This document shows, piece after piece, positions 49,018 through 56,207 of a DNA stretch of 56,207 nucleotides (its first letter is position 1; every line of letters starts with the position of its first letter). Source of the stretch: Bacillota bacterium (GTDB taxonomy: Bacteria; Bacillota_I; Bacilli_A; ML615J-28; CAG-698); the NCBI GenBank assembly GCA_023410025.1, contig JAEYQM010000090.1, positions 1-56,207 of the forward strand, written 5' to 3'. The position numbers and the translations under genes were made by a program. The notes below the pieces were generated by a model, which saw only the letters and a list, made by a program, of their open reading frames with translations, had not been told where the DNA came from and searched no databases.

Positions 49018-49862
49018 ATTCTCTTTGCTCGATAAAGTTCATTGTCTTTTTCATAAATTGCATATAAATCATTATTTTTAGAAAATACAATTAAATTTTG
49101 ATCACAATCAACTTTTACTTTCATCCCATTTTTTATTTTACTATCTAAATATTCATCAACTTCAATAATTTTATAATTCTTAAATACTTCTAACATATTA
49201 ATAAGTTTAAAGTTTCCTGCTAGTACATCATCTAATGTAGAGGCATCTTCTATTCTCATATTACCTGAAGAAAGTCTTCTTAATTCATTCATATAAGCTG
49301 GAAATCCAAGTCTATTTCCAATTTCAACACAAAGGGTTCTAATATATGTACCCTTTGAAACCCTCGTTATAAACGAAAATTTGGCTTCACCATTTTCGAT
49401 TACAATATCGCTTGTCCTATTAATACTAAATATTTCAACTAATCTTTTTTCTCTTTCCACTTCAATTCCACGTCTTGCCAGTTCATATAGCTTAACACCA
49501 TTATGATGTAGTGCTGAATACATTGGAGGAATTTGGTCAAGTTTCCCAACTAATGAGTTTAATACTTCATCAACATTTTTTAGTTCTTTGACTTCAGATT
49601 CCGAAATTATATTACCTTGACTATCTTCTGTATCAGTTGCTTTTCCAATTATAATCTCACATAAATACTCTTTTTCATCATTCATTAAATAATCAGATAG
49701 TTTAGTTGCTTCATTAATCATGACAACCATTACTCCTGTTGCAAGAGGATCAAGTGTACCCGCATGACCAATTTTATTAAACTTTTTTGATTTTTTAATT
49801 TTTGTAAGAATATCCTGTGAAGTCCAATCTTTTTTCTTATCAACTATAATAATTCCATTCAT
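49008..49862 (-). CDS. truB: tRNA pseudouridine-55 synthase
   Basis: Converts U55 in the T-loop of tRNAs to pseudouridine. The 284-residue protein shows MNGIIIVDKKKDWTSQDIL, the catalytic GHAGTLDPLATGVMVV (aspartate about residue 39), QIPPMYSALHHNGVKLYELARRGIE, and SKGTYIRTLCVEIGNRLG. The C-terminal PUA-like part is short. It starts on the last base of the HAD gene and overlaps ribF. Confidence 0.97.
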   Translation of the reverse strand: MNGIIIVDKKKDWTSQDILTKIKKSKKFNKIGHAGTLDPLATGVMVVMINEATKLSDYLMNDEKEYLCEIIIGKATDTEDSQGNIISESEVKELKNVDEVLNSLVGKLDQIPPMYSALHHNGVKLYELARRGIEVEREKRLVEIFSINRTSDIVIENGEAKFSFITRVSKGTYIRTLCVEIGNRLGFPAYMNELRRLSSGNMRIEDASTLDDVLAGNFKLINMLEVFKNYKIIEVDEYLDSKIKNGMKVKVDCDQNLIVFSKNNDLYAIYEKDNELYRAKRIWM

Positions 49863-50503
49863 TATTTTTCCTCTATTATTCTAAGAAGATCAAGAGGATG
49901 ATGGATTATATAATTAGCTTGTGTTAATTCACTTTCTTTTCTAAATCCCCAAGTTACCCCAACACTTGTGAAGTTACTTCTTATAGCTGTTGTTATATCA
50001 ACACTAGTATCACCAACATATAATACATCTTCACTTTTCATATTTAAGGTATTTAAAATTTCAATAGCTCCATCAATTTCTGGTTTAGGGCGATTATTAG
50101 GTTTTTTACCGATTACTAAATCAAATTTAGATAATCCAAAATAATAATCGACTACTCTTAAAGTGTCTTCATGAGGTTTATTTGATAAAATAGCCGATTT
50201 AATATTAAGTTCTTTTAATCTATCTAAAACTTCCATAATTTTTTCATATGGTCTTGTTTTATTCTTTTGTAATCTTTCATAATTAAACATGTAAGAAGAA
50301 AATACTTTATCAAAAAATTGGGTTTTTTCCCTAATTGCTCTTTCAACTAAAATCTTAGCACCATTTCCAACCATGTATTTACATTCTTCAATAGTTACTA
50401 ATTCAAGATTACTTTCTTTTAATGCAATGTTAATACTATCACAAATATCCTCTATAGTATCAAGCAAAGTTCCATCTAAATCAAATATTACTAATTTGTA
50501 CAT
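49862..50503 (-). CDS. HAD-family phosphatase, PpaX/Gph-like
   Basis: 213-residue HAD subfamily IA hydrolase. Motif I is VIFDLDGTLLDT, the cap domain follows, motif II is SAILSNKPHE, motif III is the K of GKKPNNRPKPE, and motif IV is LYVGDTSVDITTA. Related enzymes hydrolyse phosphoglycolate or pyrophosphate; specificity is not readable. It is the first gene of the run into truB-ribF-mtnN. A TATAAT at 50526-50531 may start this operon, with no clear -35. Confidence 0.88.
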   Translation of the reverse strand: MYKLVIFDLDGTLLDTIEDICDSINIALKESNLELVTIEECKYMVGNGAKILVERAIREKTQFFDKVFSSYMFNYERLQKNKTRPYEKIMEVLDRLKELNIKSAILSNKPHEDTLRVVDYYFGLSKFDLVIGKKPNNRPKPEIDGAIEILNTLNMKSEDVLYVGDTSVDITTAIRSNFTSVGVTWGFRKESELTQANYIIHHPLDLLRIIEEK

Positions 50504-50582
50504 AATTTCTCCTTATTTTAAACTATTATACCATATAATATAAGAAAATTCTATATTAAATAATTCATAGTATTAAAGCCAA

Positions 50583-50618
50583 TTAAAAATATTCTTATCG
50601 AGAAATAAGAATATTTTT
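50583..50618 (-). terminator. intrinsic terminator overlapping the end of idi
   Basis: AAAAATATTCTTAT / ATAAGAATATTTTT hairpin; the idi stop lies in its loop region. It ends the mevalonate operon. Confidence 0.8.
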
Positions 50619-51626
50619 ATTTATATTTCTTTGAGTTATAAAATTCATAAGTTCAGAGTCAACTATAAGTTCACATTTTCTTAGATCTTTTATTTCTTTT
50701 GCACCTAAAATAGCCATAATTGATTTAATCTCTAAAATAAGATTATCAATTTCAAAAATGATTTCTTCTATATCATATTCATTTACAAGTTTTAAGAAAT
50801 ATGAAGAAAGCCCTACAGCATTAGCCCCTAAACTTAATGATTTTACAATATCTAAGGCGCATCTAATCCCACCACTTGCAAGAATGTTTATTTCATTTAC
50901 TTTTGATGATTCTAATAATGATTCTACAGTTGAAAGTCCCCAAGTATTAAAAGAATAAAACTTGTTATTTCTTCTACTATTTTCAATTAAGGCAAAATTA
51001 GTTCCACCCCTACCACTAATATCAACATTTTTAATGTTTAGGGATTTAAGAGTTTCTAGGGTTTTATGACTCATTCCAAATCCCACTTCTTTCACAATAA
51101 CTGGAATATCAATTGAATTTGTAATTTCTTTTATATTATTTTGCCATAGACTAAAATCTCTTTCACCTTCAGGCATAACTATTTCTTGAACTTGGTTAAT
51201 ATGAATTTGTAAGGCATCGGCTTTAAACATACCTAAAACCTTTTTCACATCTTCCACCGTTTTATCTGCACCAATATTTGCTATAACTAATCCATTAGGA
51301 TTATTATCTCTTATTATTTTAAAGCTATTTAAAGCATTTTTATCTTTTAAGATTGGCGATAATGATCCTGTTGCTATTGGAATATTATAATAACTGGCTA
51401 TTTTAGAAAGTTTAGAATTTATCTCAAAGGCTTTTTGAGTTCCTCCTGTCATAGCATTAATATAAAAGGGTAGTTCAATAACATGTCCTAAGAAATCAGT
51501 TTGAAGAGATATTTTTGTGAAGTCTACATCACTTAATCCATTATGAACAAATCTGATTCTATCAAAATCATTGGCAATCACTTCTTGGCTTAAAGCCAAG
51601 TTAATATGTTCGTCCTTACGATTCAT
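50595..51626 (-). CDS. fni: isopentenyl-diphosphate delta-isomerase, type 2 (FMN-dependent)
   Basis: Interconverts IPP and DMAPP. The 343-residue TIM-barrel enzyme shows RKDEHINLAL, the FYINAMTGGTQKA FMN site, ATGSLSPILK, ANIGADKTVEDV, LQIHINQVQEIVMPEGERDF, VIVKEVGFGMS, DISGRGGTNFALIE and ILASGGIRCALDIVKSLSLGA. It lies directly after the phosphomevalonate kinase and completes the lower mevalonate pathway. Confidence 0.96.
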   Translation of the reverse strand: MNRKDEHINLALSQEVIANDFDRIRFVHNGLSDVDFTKISLQTDFLGHVIELPFYINAMTGGTQKAFEINSKLSKIASYYNIPIATGSLSPILKDKNALNSFKIIRDNNPNGLVIANIGADKTVEDVKKVLGMFKADALQIHINQVQEIVMPEGERDFSLWQNNIKEITNSIDIPVIVKEVGFGMSHKTLETLKSLNIKNVDISGRGGTNFALIENSRRNNKFYSFNTWGLSTVESLLESSKVNEINILASGGIRCALDIVKSLSLGANAVGLSSYFLKLVNEYDIEEIIFEIDNLILEIKSIMAILGAKEIKDLRKCELIVDSELMNFITQRNINKNILISR

Positions 51627-52634
51627 TTATTCCCTCCATATATAATCTATTACTTCGTAACCTAATTCTTTTAATTTTTCTTTTCCTAATGATCTTTTTT
51701 CTTCATTTGGAAAAATACATATAACACAGTCGCCACCACCAGAACCTGTGAATTTAAATCCACCTTCAAATTTATTAACAATTTCTTCAATTAAATACAT
51801 GTTTTTTGTCATTAAAGCTCCATACAAACCAAAATCTAAAATTTTTAAATTTGTATTTAGATTATTAATAAGATCAATTAAAGATTTTGATTTTTCTTTT
51901 ATTTGGTTAACTAATATTTCACTTCTTCTAAAGAAAGCATTATAAAATGGTTCATTTATTAATTCATTTACTCTTCTTACAAGTTCAAAGGAATTTGCTT
52001 CTTCATTAGTATAAACTAACAAAAAATCAAAATCAATATTAAGTGGTTCAATAACTAAACCATTCCAATCTTTATTAATATTAACTATAAGTGAATCACT
52101 TAAGTTAATTATATCATTAAATTTTTGATAGTAAATAACTTTCTCATAAACAATACAGGCAATATCACCAAATGATGAGTATTTAGAAATTGATAACTGG
52201 ATTATAACTGCAAGTTTATAGATTTGAAGATTTGATAAACCTAGATTATAAAACTGATTATATACTCTAATTATTGCAATTATTATTGATGAACTTGAAC
52301 CGAATCCAAACTTTTTATTGTTTTCATTATCAAGTTCAGAAAATATTTCAAGTTTTAATTTCTTATCAATTATACCTGTTTCTAATAGATATTGATTCAT
52401 TATATTAATGGTTTTAATAATTGGTTTTAATTCTATCACATCAGTTGATAAATCTAAATCAATAAAGTCATCATGATATTTATGACTCTTTAATTTATAA
52501 GTATTACTTTCTTCATAAATTATCCTAATATATTTTTTTATAGGAGCAATAATGGCTTTCCCACCATTAACAACCGCATATTCACCAGCGATATAAATCT
52601 TTCCACATGATTTAACTTCAAACTTTTGAGTCAT
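51627..52634 (-). CDS. mvaK2: phosphomevalonate kinase
   Basis: GHMP kinase making mevalonate 5-diphosphate. The 335-residue protein shows KIYIAGEYAVVNGGKAI, the glycine/serine loop KFGFGSSSSIIIAI (about 110-123) and the C-terminal GGFKFTGSGGGDCVICIF. These features, with YSSFGDIACIVYE (D-x-A), match bacterial phosphomevalonate kinases. It abuts idi and overlaps mvaD by 17 bp. Confidence 0.94.
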   Translation of the reverse strand: MTQKFEVKSCGKIYIAGEYAVVNGGKAIIAPIKKYIRIIYEESNTYKLKSHKYHDDFIDLDLSTDVIELKPIIKTINIMNQYLLETGIIDKKLKLEIFSELDNENNKKFGFGSSSSIIIAIIRVYNQFYNLGLSNLQIYKLAVIIQLSISKYSSFGDIACIVYEKVIYYQKFNDIINLSDSLIVNINKDWNGLVIEPLNIDFDFLLVYTNEEANSFELVRRVNELINEPFYNAFFRRSEILVNQIKEKSKSLIDLINNLNTNLKILDFGLYGALMTKNMYLIEEIVNKFEGGFKFTGSGGGDCVICIFPNEEKRSLGKEKLKELGYEVIDYIWRE

Positions 52635-53571
52635 ATATCACCTGTGCTCCTTCACCCATTTTACTAATATTTAAATTAGTTAATCCTTCATTATTTAAAT
52701 TTTCTATTATTTTTTTTGCATCACTTACTCTCGTTAATATTTTAACATTTTCACCAGCATCTAATGTTGAGTAAGCATAAATTCCTTCATTTCTCATTTT
52801 TAATACTAAATCTATTACTTTTAAACTTTCACTAGACATATAAAGAATTGGTGGGTTTGATGAAAGCATTGTTGCATGCATTAAAGAATAACTTTTTTCT
52901 GTCAGTCTACCTATTTCATCTAAATTACCCGAATTAATTGCTTCAATCATTTTATAAAAATCACGTTTTGTCTCCATTACCCAATTTTCATAGAAGGGTG
53001 AAGTTTTTACGGTTATCTTCATAGCTTCCCGACTTGATATTTTCTTTTTATTGGAATTTATAATGACACTTATGATTACAAAGTCATCATAAACAGACCC
53101 AACTTGATAAACTTCTCCATTAACTTCCCAAGCGACAAATCCCCCTACTAAACTTCTACAAGCAGATCCCGAACCCTTCCTTGTAATATTTGCAAGAGTC
53201 TTTAAATCATAAAATTTATTAAAGTAGTTGTTTGCAGAAGTTGATAAAGCTGCATAGCCTGATGAGGATGAGGCAAGTCCAGCTGCTGTTGGAAGGAAGT
53301 TTTCGCTTATTATTTTAACTTTGTTAATTTCTTCAATTGAAGCAAAATTAAGTAAAAAGTTAAAAACTTTTTTCTTTTCAGATTCTCCCTCTTCTTTACC
53401 ATTTAGGATAAAACTAAAGTGATCACTTTCTTCAATTGTAGTAACAGTATACATATTATCTAAAGTTATAGATATTGAGGGTTGATAAGGAATAACATTT
53501 TCTTCATCAAATTTACCCCAATATTTTATTAAGGCAATATTGGCATTTGCTCTTGCGATAGTTTTTCTCAT
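52618..53571 (-). CDS. mvaD: diphosphomevalonate decarboxylase
   Basis: ATP-dependent decarboxylation of diphosphomevalonate to IPP. The 317-residue GHMP protein shows ANANIALIKYWGK, PYQPSISITLDNMYT, FLPTAAGLASSSSGYAAL (phosphate loop), RKGSGSACRSLVGGFVAW and the catalytic TLDAGENVKIL. It overlaps mvk by 4 bp. Confidence 0.97.
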   Translation of the reverse strand: MRKTIARANANIALIKYWGKFDEENVIPYQPSISITLDNMYTVTTIEESDHFSFILNGKEEGESEKKKVFNFLLNFASIEEINKVKIISENFLPTAAGLASSSSGYAALSTSANNYFNKFYDLKTLANITRKGSGSACRSLVGGFVAWEVNGEVYQVGSVYDDFVIISVIINSNKKKISSREAMKITVKTSPFYENWVMETKRDFYKMIEAINSGNLDEIGRLTEKSYSLMHATMLSSNPPILYMSSESLKVIDLVLKMRNEGIYAYSTLDAGENVKILTRVSDAKKIIENLNNEGLTNLNISKMGEGAQVIYDSKV

Positions 53572-54491
53572 AATAAATCCTCACTTAAATCGAGTATCCA
53601 GTTTTCTAAATTATTAAAATCTATCCATAATTTAGATATTTTTTTGGCTTTTTCTAATTCATCAGTTATGGCAATTACAATTCCACCTAATCCACCACCC
53701 GATAGTTTTGCTCCTAGTGCCCCATTATCATTTGCTATAGTGACCATTGCATCAATATTTGGTGAAGATACTTTTAACTTTTTTAGTCTATCTTGAGCAT
53801 AATTTAGACTATTTCCTAATGTATATATATCTTTATTAATATAGGCATTATATGCAACTATTACTTCTTTACCTATTTCATCTATTAATTCATAGTACTC
53901 TTGATTAGCAACAAGTTCTCGTACAATTGACACGGCTTCTTTAGTATTGCCAGTTTCTCCAGTTTGACCTACAACTAAAAATCCTTTTATCTTAGTATCA
54001 AAGGAAATTGGTTGACTACTTTTTTTAAATAACCATGCAGAGTTATTTGCTGTTGTAAGAGCATCAATTCCGCTAGGATTACCATGAGCAATTTTTTCGG
54101 AAATTTGGGTTAATTCAAAACATTCTTCATTAGATAGTTTTATACCTTTAAAATCATATGCAGCCTTTACAATACTTGAAGCAACAGCCGCACTTGATCC
54201 CATTCCTGAAAAAATGGGAATATTACTATCTATTTCTATAAATAAATTAGGTAAATTTAATCTGTTTTTTAATTCATTTATTATAACCTTTATTGGTTCA
54301 AACTTACTTGGTAAATTATCTATTCTAAAAGAAAAATAATTTGACTTAATATAATCAAGATTAGATTCTCTAATATTTACTTTACAATAGGTTTTAAAAA
54401 ATGGAATAGCGATTGCCTCATATCCGTAAACAACAGCATGTTCACCAATTAATATTATTTTACCATGTGATTGACCATATCCTATCTTCAT
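53568..54491 (-). CDS. mvaK1: mevalonate kinase
   Basis: First kinase of the lower mevalonate pathway. The 307-residue GHMP kinase shows GKIILIGEHAVVYGYEAIAIP, the loop IFSGMGSSAAVASSIVKA (~90-107), EKIAHGNPSGIDALTT with the catalytic aspartate, GQTGETGNTKEAV and GALGAKLSGGGLGGIVIA. It overlaps both the permease gene (4 bp) and mvaD (4 bp), so the run is one transcript. Confidence 0.97.
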   Translation of the reverse strand: MKIGYGQSHGKIILIGEHAVVYGYEAIAIPFFKTYCKVNIRESNLDYIKSNYFSFRIDNLPSKFEPIKVIINELKNRLNLPNLFIEIDSNIPIFSGMGSSAAVASSIVKAAYDFKGIKLSNEECFELTQISEKIAHGNPSGIDALTTANNSAWLFKKSSQPISFDTKIKGFLVVGQTGETGNTKEAVSIVRELVANQEYYELIDEIGKEVIVAYNAYINKDIYTLGNSLNYAQDRLKKLKVSSPNIDAMVTIANDNGALGAKLSGGGLGGIVIAITDELEKAKKISKLWIDFNNLENWILDLSEDLL

Positions 54492-55849
54492 ATTAATCCT
54501 GCTAATAAACTAATTATAAGTGGTGCAGCGTATAATGACATAAATTGAACACCATAATTCACACCCAATTTATTTAAAGATCCACTAAGTAATCCTATAG
54601 TTAGCACTCCAAAGACATTTATTAAACCAGCATCCATATAAGCTAGTAAAAGAATAAATGCTAGGAATAATCCTAATACTGATTCATGAGGAACCTTTTT
54701 TAAGATAAAATTAGTTATTTTCCTTGCAAATTTAGTAATAATTATATAACTTAAGAACATCGAAATAGCTGCACCAACTATTACAGCAGTTGTAAATTCA
54801 AAACGACTTAATAAATGATGAATATTTTCATCAATTGAATATACCGGAAAGGCATTAAATAATGCAGCTCCAGGTCCTAATGCAACTGGTGATAAAGGAA
54901 TTCCTAAAGCAAGTAAAGGTATAATAATTCCTGATAAATAAGTTGCCTGAATAACTGAAGACATTGTTGTTATTGATGTGGTTGCTTTTTCGTCTTGATC
55001 TTTAATCTTATTTCCAACAATATTTCCAGAAAGAATTGTAAGTCCAACTGGACTTAAAATAAAGAAGAAATTAACAATTAAAGCACCAATTGAGGCCATT
55101 TTTCTTTCTTTTTTTGTAAGAAGTTTAAAAGGATTGATTATTTTATCTTTTTCATCTTCTTTTGGAATAATTATATGATTATATTCATCAACTAATTGGT
55201 CGTTTTTTAAACTCTTATTTAATAAAGAAAATAAAGAAACAAGTAATGGACCAACAGTAATTCCCAAGAAAAAAGATACAGTTATATTTTTATCAGTAGG
55301 AACTACCTCTAATCCCCAATATAAATGTCTAATACTTTGAAATAATAGAGCAAGTGGAATTATTGATAATAAAGATAATATTTTATTCTTACTAATTAAT
55401 GATAAGAATATTGCCCCTAGAATAAATAAATATGAAGCATAAGGTTTAATTACATTTGCAAAGGGTATTAATAAATTAGCAACTAATAAAGAAATTGGAA
55501 CTGAAATTAATATTCCAATTAATGAAGCAGCCGCCATTTTCTTAATTAAATGTGTTGATTTACCTCTGTTTTTTAAATATATTGAAGATTCAATCATCGG
55601 ACTACTCATTACCCCACCAGGCAAACCTACTAAAGCAGTCGGCATTGTATTAGTAATATTTAAAGTAACAATGGAAGCAATAAAGAATGTTAATACGACA
55701 ATTGCAGGTACACCACTTAATACAACTGTTAGAGTAATTGGTAGTAATACACTAGTTTCATCAGTTCCTGGAATAAATCCAATTATTGTAAATATAACTA
55801 CAGCAATAAGGGAAGCAATAATCATCCAAAAAATCATTTCTATATTCAT
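54488..55849 (-). CDS. TctA-family permease (tripartite tricarboxylate transporter type)
   Basis: 453-residue polytopic membrane protein with the TctA/DUF112 features: an early GFIPGTDETSVLLPITLTV segment (the GxxPG-like loop), TNTMPTALVGLPGGVMSSP, and two repeated halves with GIPLSPVALGPGAALFN in the second. Classical TctA works with small TctB and periplasmic TctC proteins; no TctC is encoded here, and the 74-residue neighbour is a possible TctB-like partner. Overlap with mvk by 4 bp places it in the mevalonate operon, hinting at a carboxylate such as mevalonate as cargo; that is inference. Confidence 0.85.
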   Translation of the reverse strand: MNIEMIFWMIIASLIAVVIFTIIGFIPGTDETSVLLPITLTVVLSGVPAIVVLTFFIASIVTLNITNTMPTALVGLPGGVMSSPMIESSIYLKNRGKSTHLIKKMAAASLIGILISVPISLLVANLLIPFANVIKPYASYLFILGAIFLSLISKNKILSLLSIIPLALLFQSIRHLYWGLEVVPTDKNITVSFFLGITVGPLLVSLFSLLNKSLKNDQLVDEYNHIIIPKEDEKDKIINPFKLLTKKERKMASIGALIVNFFFILSPVGLTILSGNIVGNKIKDQDEKATTSITTMSSVIQATYLSGIIIPLLALGIPLSPVALGPGAALFNAFPVYSIDENIHHLLSRFEFTTAVIVGAAISMFLSYIIITKFARKITNFILKKVPHESVLGLFLAFILLLAYMDAGLINVFGVLTIGLLSGSLNKLGVNYGVQFMSLYAAPLIISLLAGLI

Positions 55850-55850
55850 A

Positions 55851-56075
55851 TTATTTTTCCTTTTCTATTCTTCTTTTAGGTTTAAAGATTATAACTGTAA
55901 TTATAAAACCAACTACAGCTCCTCCTAAACCAAAGAATAATTCTAAAGGTAATTTATCTGATTTTGGAGCAAGAAAAAATGCAACCATCATTGTAATACA
56001 TATTATTAGAGTTGAATAAAGGAGATCTTTACCATCAACTGTATCTCCCCATATTTTTATATACTTTTTTTTCAT
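55851..56075 (-). CDS. small membrane protein, possible partner of the TctA-like permease
   Basis: 74 residues with a short basic N-terminus, a transmembrane helix (about 20-38) and a second one (about 46-64), ending in a basic KPKRRIEKEK tail. No family recognised. It is the first gene of the mevalonate operon, one base before the permease gene. TctB proteins are small membrane proteins but usually have four helices. The ATG at 56075 is chosen for the AAAGGA site; an in-frame GTG at 56081 is too close to it. Confidence 0.7.
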   Translation of the reverse strand: MKKKYIKIWGDTVDGKDLLYSTLIICITMMVAFFLAPKSDKLPLELFFGLGGAVVGFIITVIIFKPKRRIEKEK

Positions 56076-56103
56076 TAACACACATCCTTTCAGTTTTATA
56101 ATT

Positions 56104-56109
56104 ATTATA
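56104..56109 (-). promoter_or_regulatory. -10 box of the mevalonate operon
   Basis: TATAAT on the minus strand, about 28 bp before the first gene; no good -35 box is visible at 16-18 bp. Confidence 0.45.
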
Positions 56110-56154
56110 CATCAAGTTTTAAATTTCATCGGTTTTTAAGCAACTTTATTTAAA

Positions 56155-56183
56155 GCAAAAAAGACTTTCTCTTTCAAGAAAGT
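56155..56183 (-). terminator. intrinsic terminator of a gene beyond the window
   Basis: ACTTTCTTGAAAGAGAAAGT hairpin followed by CTTTTTT on the minus strand, so the next minus-strand gene to the right ends just outside the window. Confidence 0.7.
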
Positions 56184-56207
56184 AAAATTTAGATTAATAA
56201 TCATATT

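Noticed and set aside
19830..54491. Mycoplasma-type code with TGA as tryptophan
   Set aside because: At several overlaps (spoIVFA/spoIVFB, ribF/mtnN, mraY/murD, permease/mvk, mvk/mvaD) the upstream gene ends in TGA within an ATGA start overlap, and tryptophan is encoded by TGG throughout.
1..56207. CRISPR arrays, insertion sequences, prophage genes and tRNA genes
   Set aside because: I saw no regularly spaced repeats, transposase, integrase or phage structural genes, and no cloverleaf with a T-loop GTTC motif outside the T-box and RNase P regions.

Overview
The window looks like a chromosomal segment of a very AT-rich (roughly 27-30% GC by eye) member of the Bacillota, probably a spore-forming lineage in the Bacilli / Erysipelotrichia / Mollicutes neighbourhood. 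Grounds: low GC; RNase P RNA, a T-box and gene blocks arranged as in Bacillus subtilis; a mevalonate pathway; peptidoglycan genes; and several recognisable sporulation proteins. TGA behaves as a stop: several gene pairs overlap as ATGA, where the upstream gene ends in TGA. The genetic code is therefore standard bacterial, not the Mycoplasma code. Every confident gene except one lies on the minus strand. The exception is a sigma-K-like factor at 10713-11387.

Layout, low to high coordinates (minus-strand transcription runs right to left). 1-1435: a 5'-truncated Rhs/polymorphic-toxin tail (Rhs core, HINT domain, nuclease-like end) followed by the first codons of a probable immunity gene. 1654-6248: heat-shock operon hrcA-grpE-dnaK-dnaJ with a strong promoter and two CIRCE-like operators. 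6370-10650: DNA alkylation repair protein, metallo-beta-lactamase-fold hydrolase, PRC-barrel protein, then yqeG-yqeH and a yqeK-rsfS fusion (ribosome assembly). 10713-13784: sigma-K-like gene (plus strand), asnA, ROK-family protein. 13890-17089: greA and a trmR-trhP1-trhP2 tRNA wobble-uridine modification set. 17133-18416: RRNPP-like regulator. 18583-26700: YgjP-like metallopeptidase, spoIVFB, spoIVFA, radC, a SpoIIB-like gene, folC, a REC-Hpt phosphorelay protein and T-box-controlled valS; this order closely follows B. subtilis. 26905-28684: two related lipoproteins, two similar noncoding cassettes and a 33-codon membrane-peptide ORF. 28684-31142: nadD-nadE. 31212-38706: division/cell-wall cluster mraZ-rsmH-(small ORFs)-spoVD/ftsI-like PBP-murE-mraY-murD with a MraZ operator. 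38816-43810: rpmF, yceD, GyrI-like protein, a second M50 protease, nudF, a YsxE/CotS-like kinase-fold protein and a SpoVID-like protein. 43868-50503: engB, rnpB, pnp, rpsO, mtnN, ribF, truB, HAD phosphatase. 50595-56075: idi2-pmk-mvaD-mvk in one operon with a TctA-family permease and a small membrane protein.

The most interesting theme is a dispersed, slimmed-down sporulation set. It comprises a sigma-K with an intact-looking hydrophobic pro-sequence, its predicted processing pair SpoIVFB/SpoIVFA (both much shorter than in Bacillus), a SpoIIB-like SPOR protein, SpoVID/YsxE-like coat proteins and a one-PASTA SpoVD-like PBP. Other notable items are the two similar promoter-RNA-terminator cassettes around a tiny membrane-peptide ORF, the orphan toxin tail, the YqeK-RsfS fusion, the extended L32 tail and the mevalonate-TctA operon. 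All identifications come from reading motifs and synteny; no database search was run.
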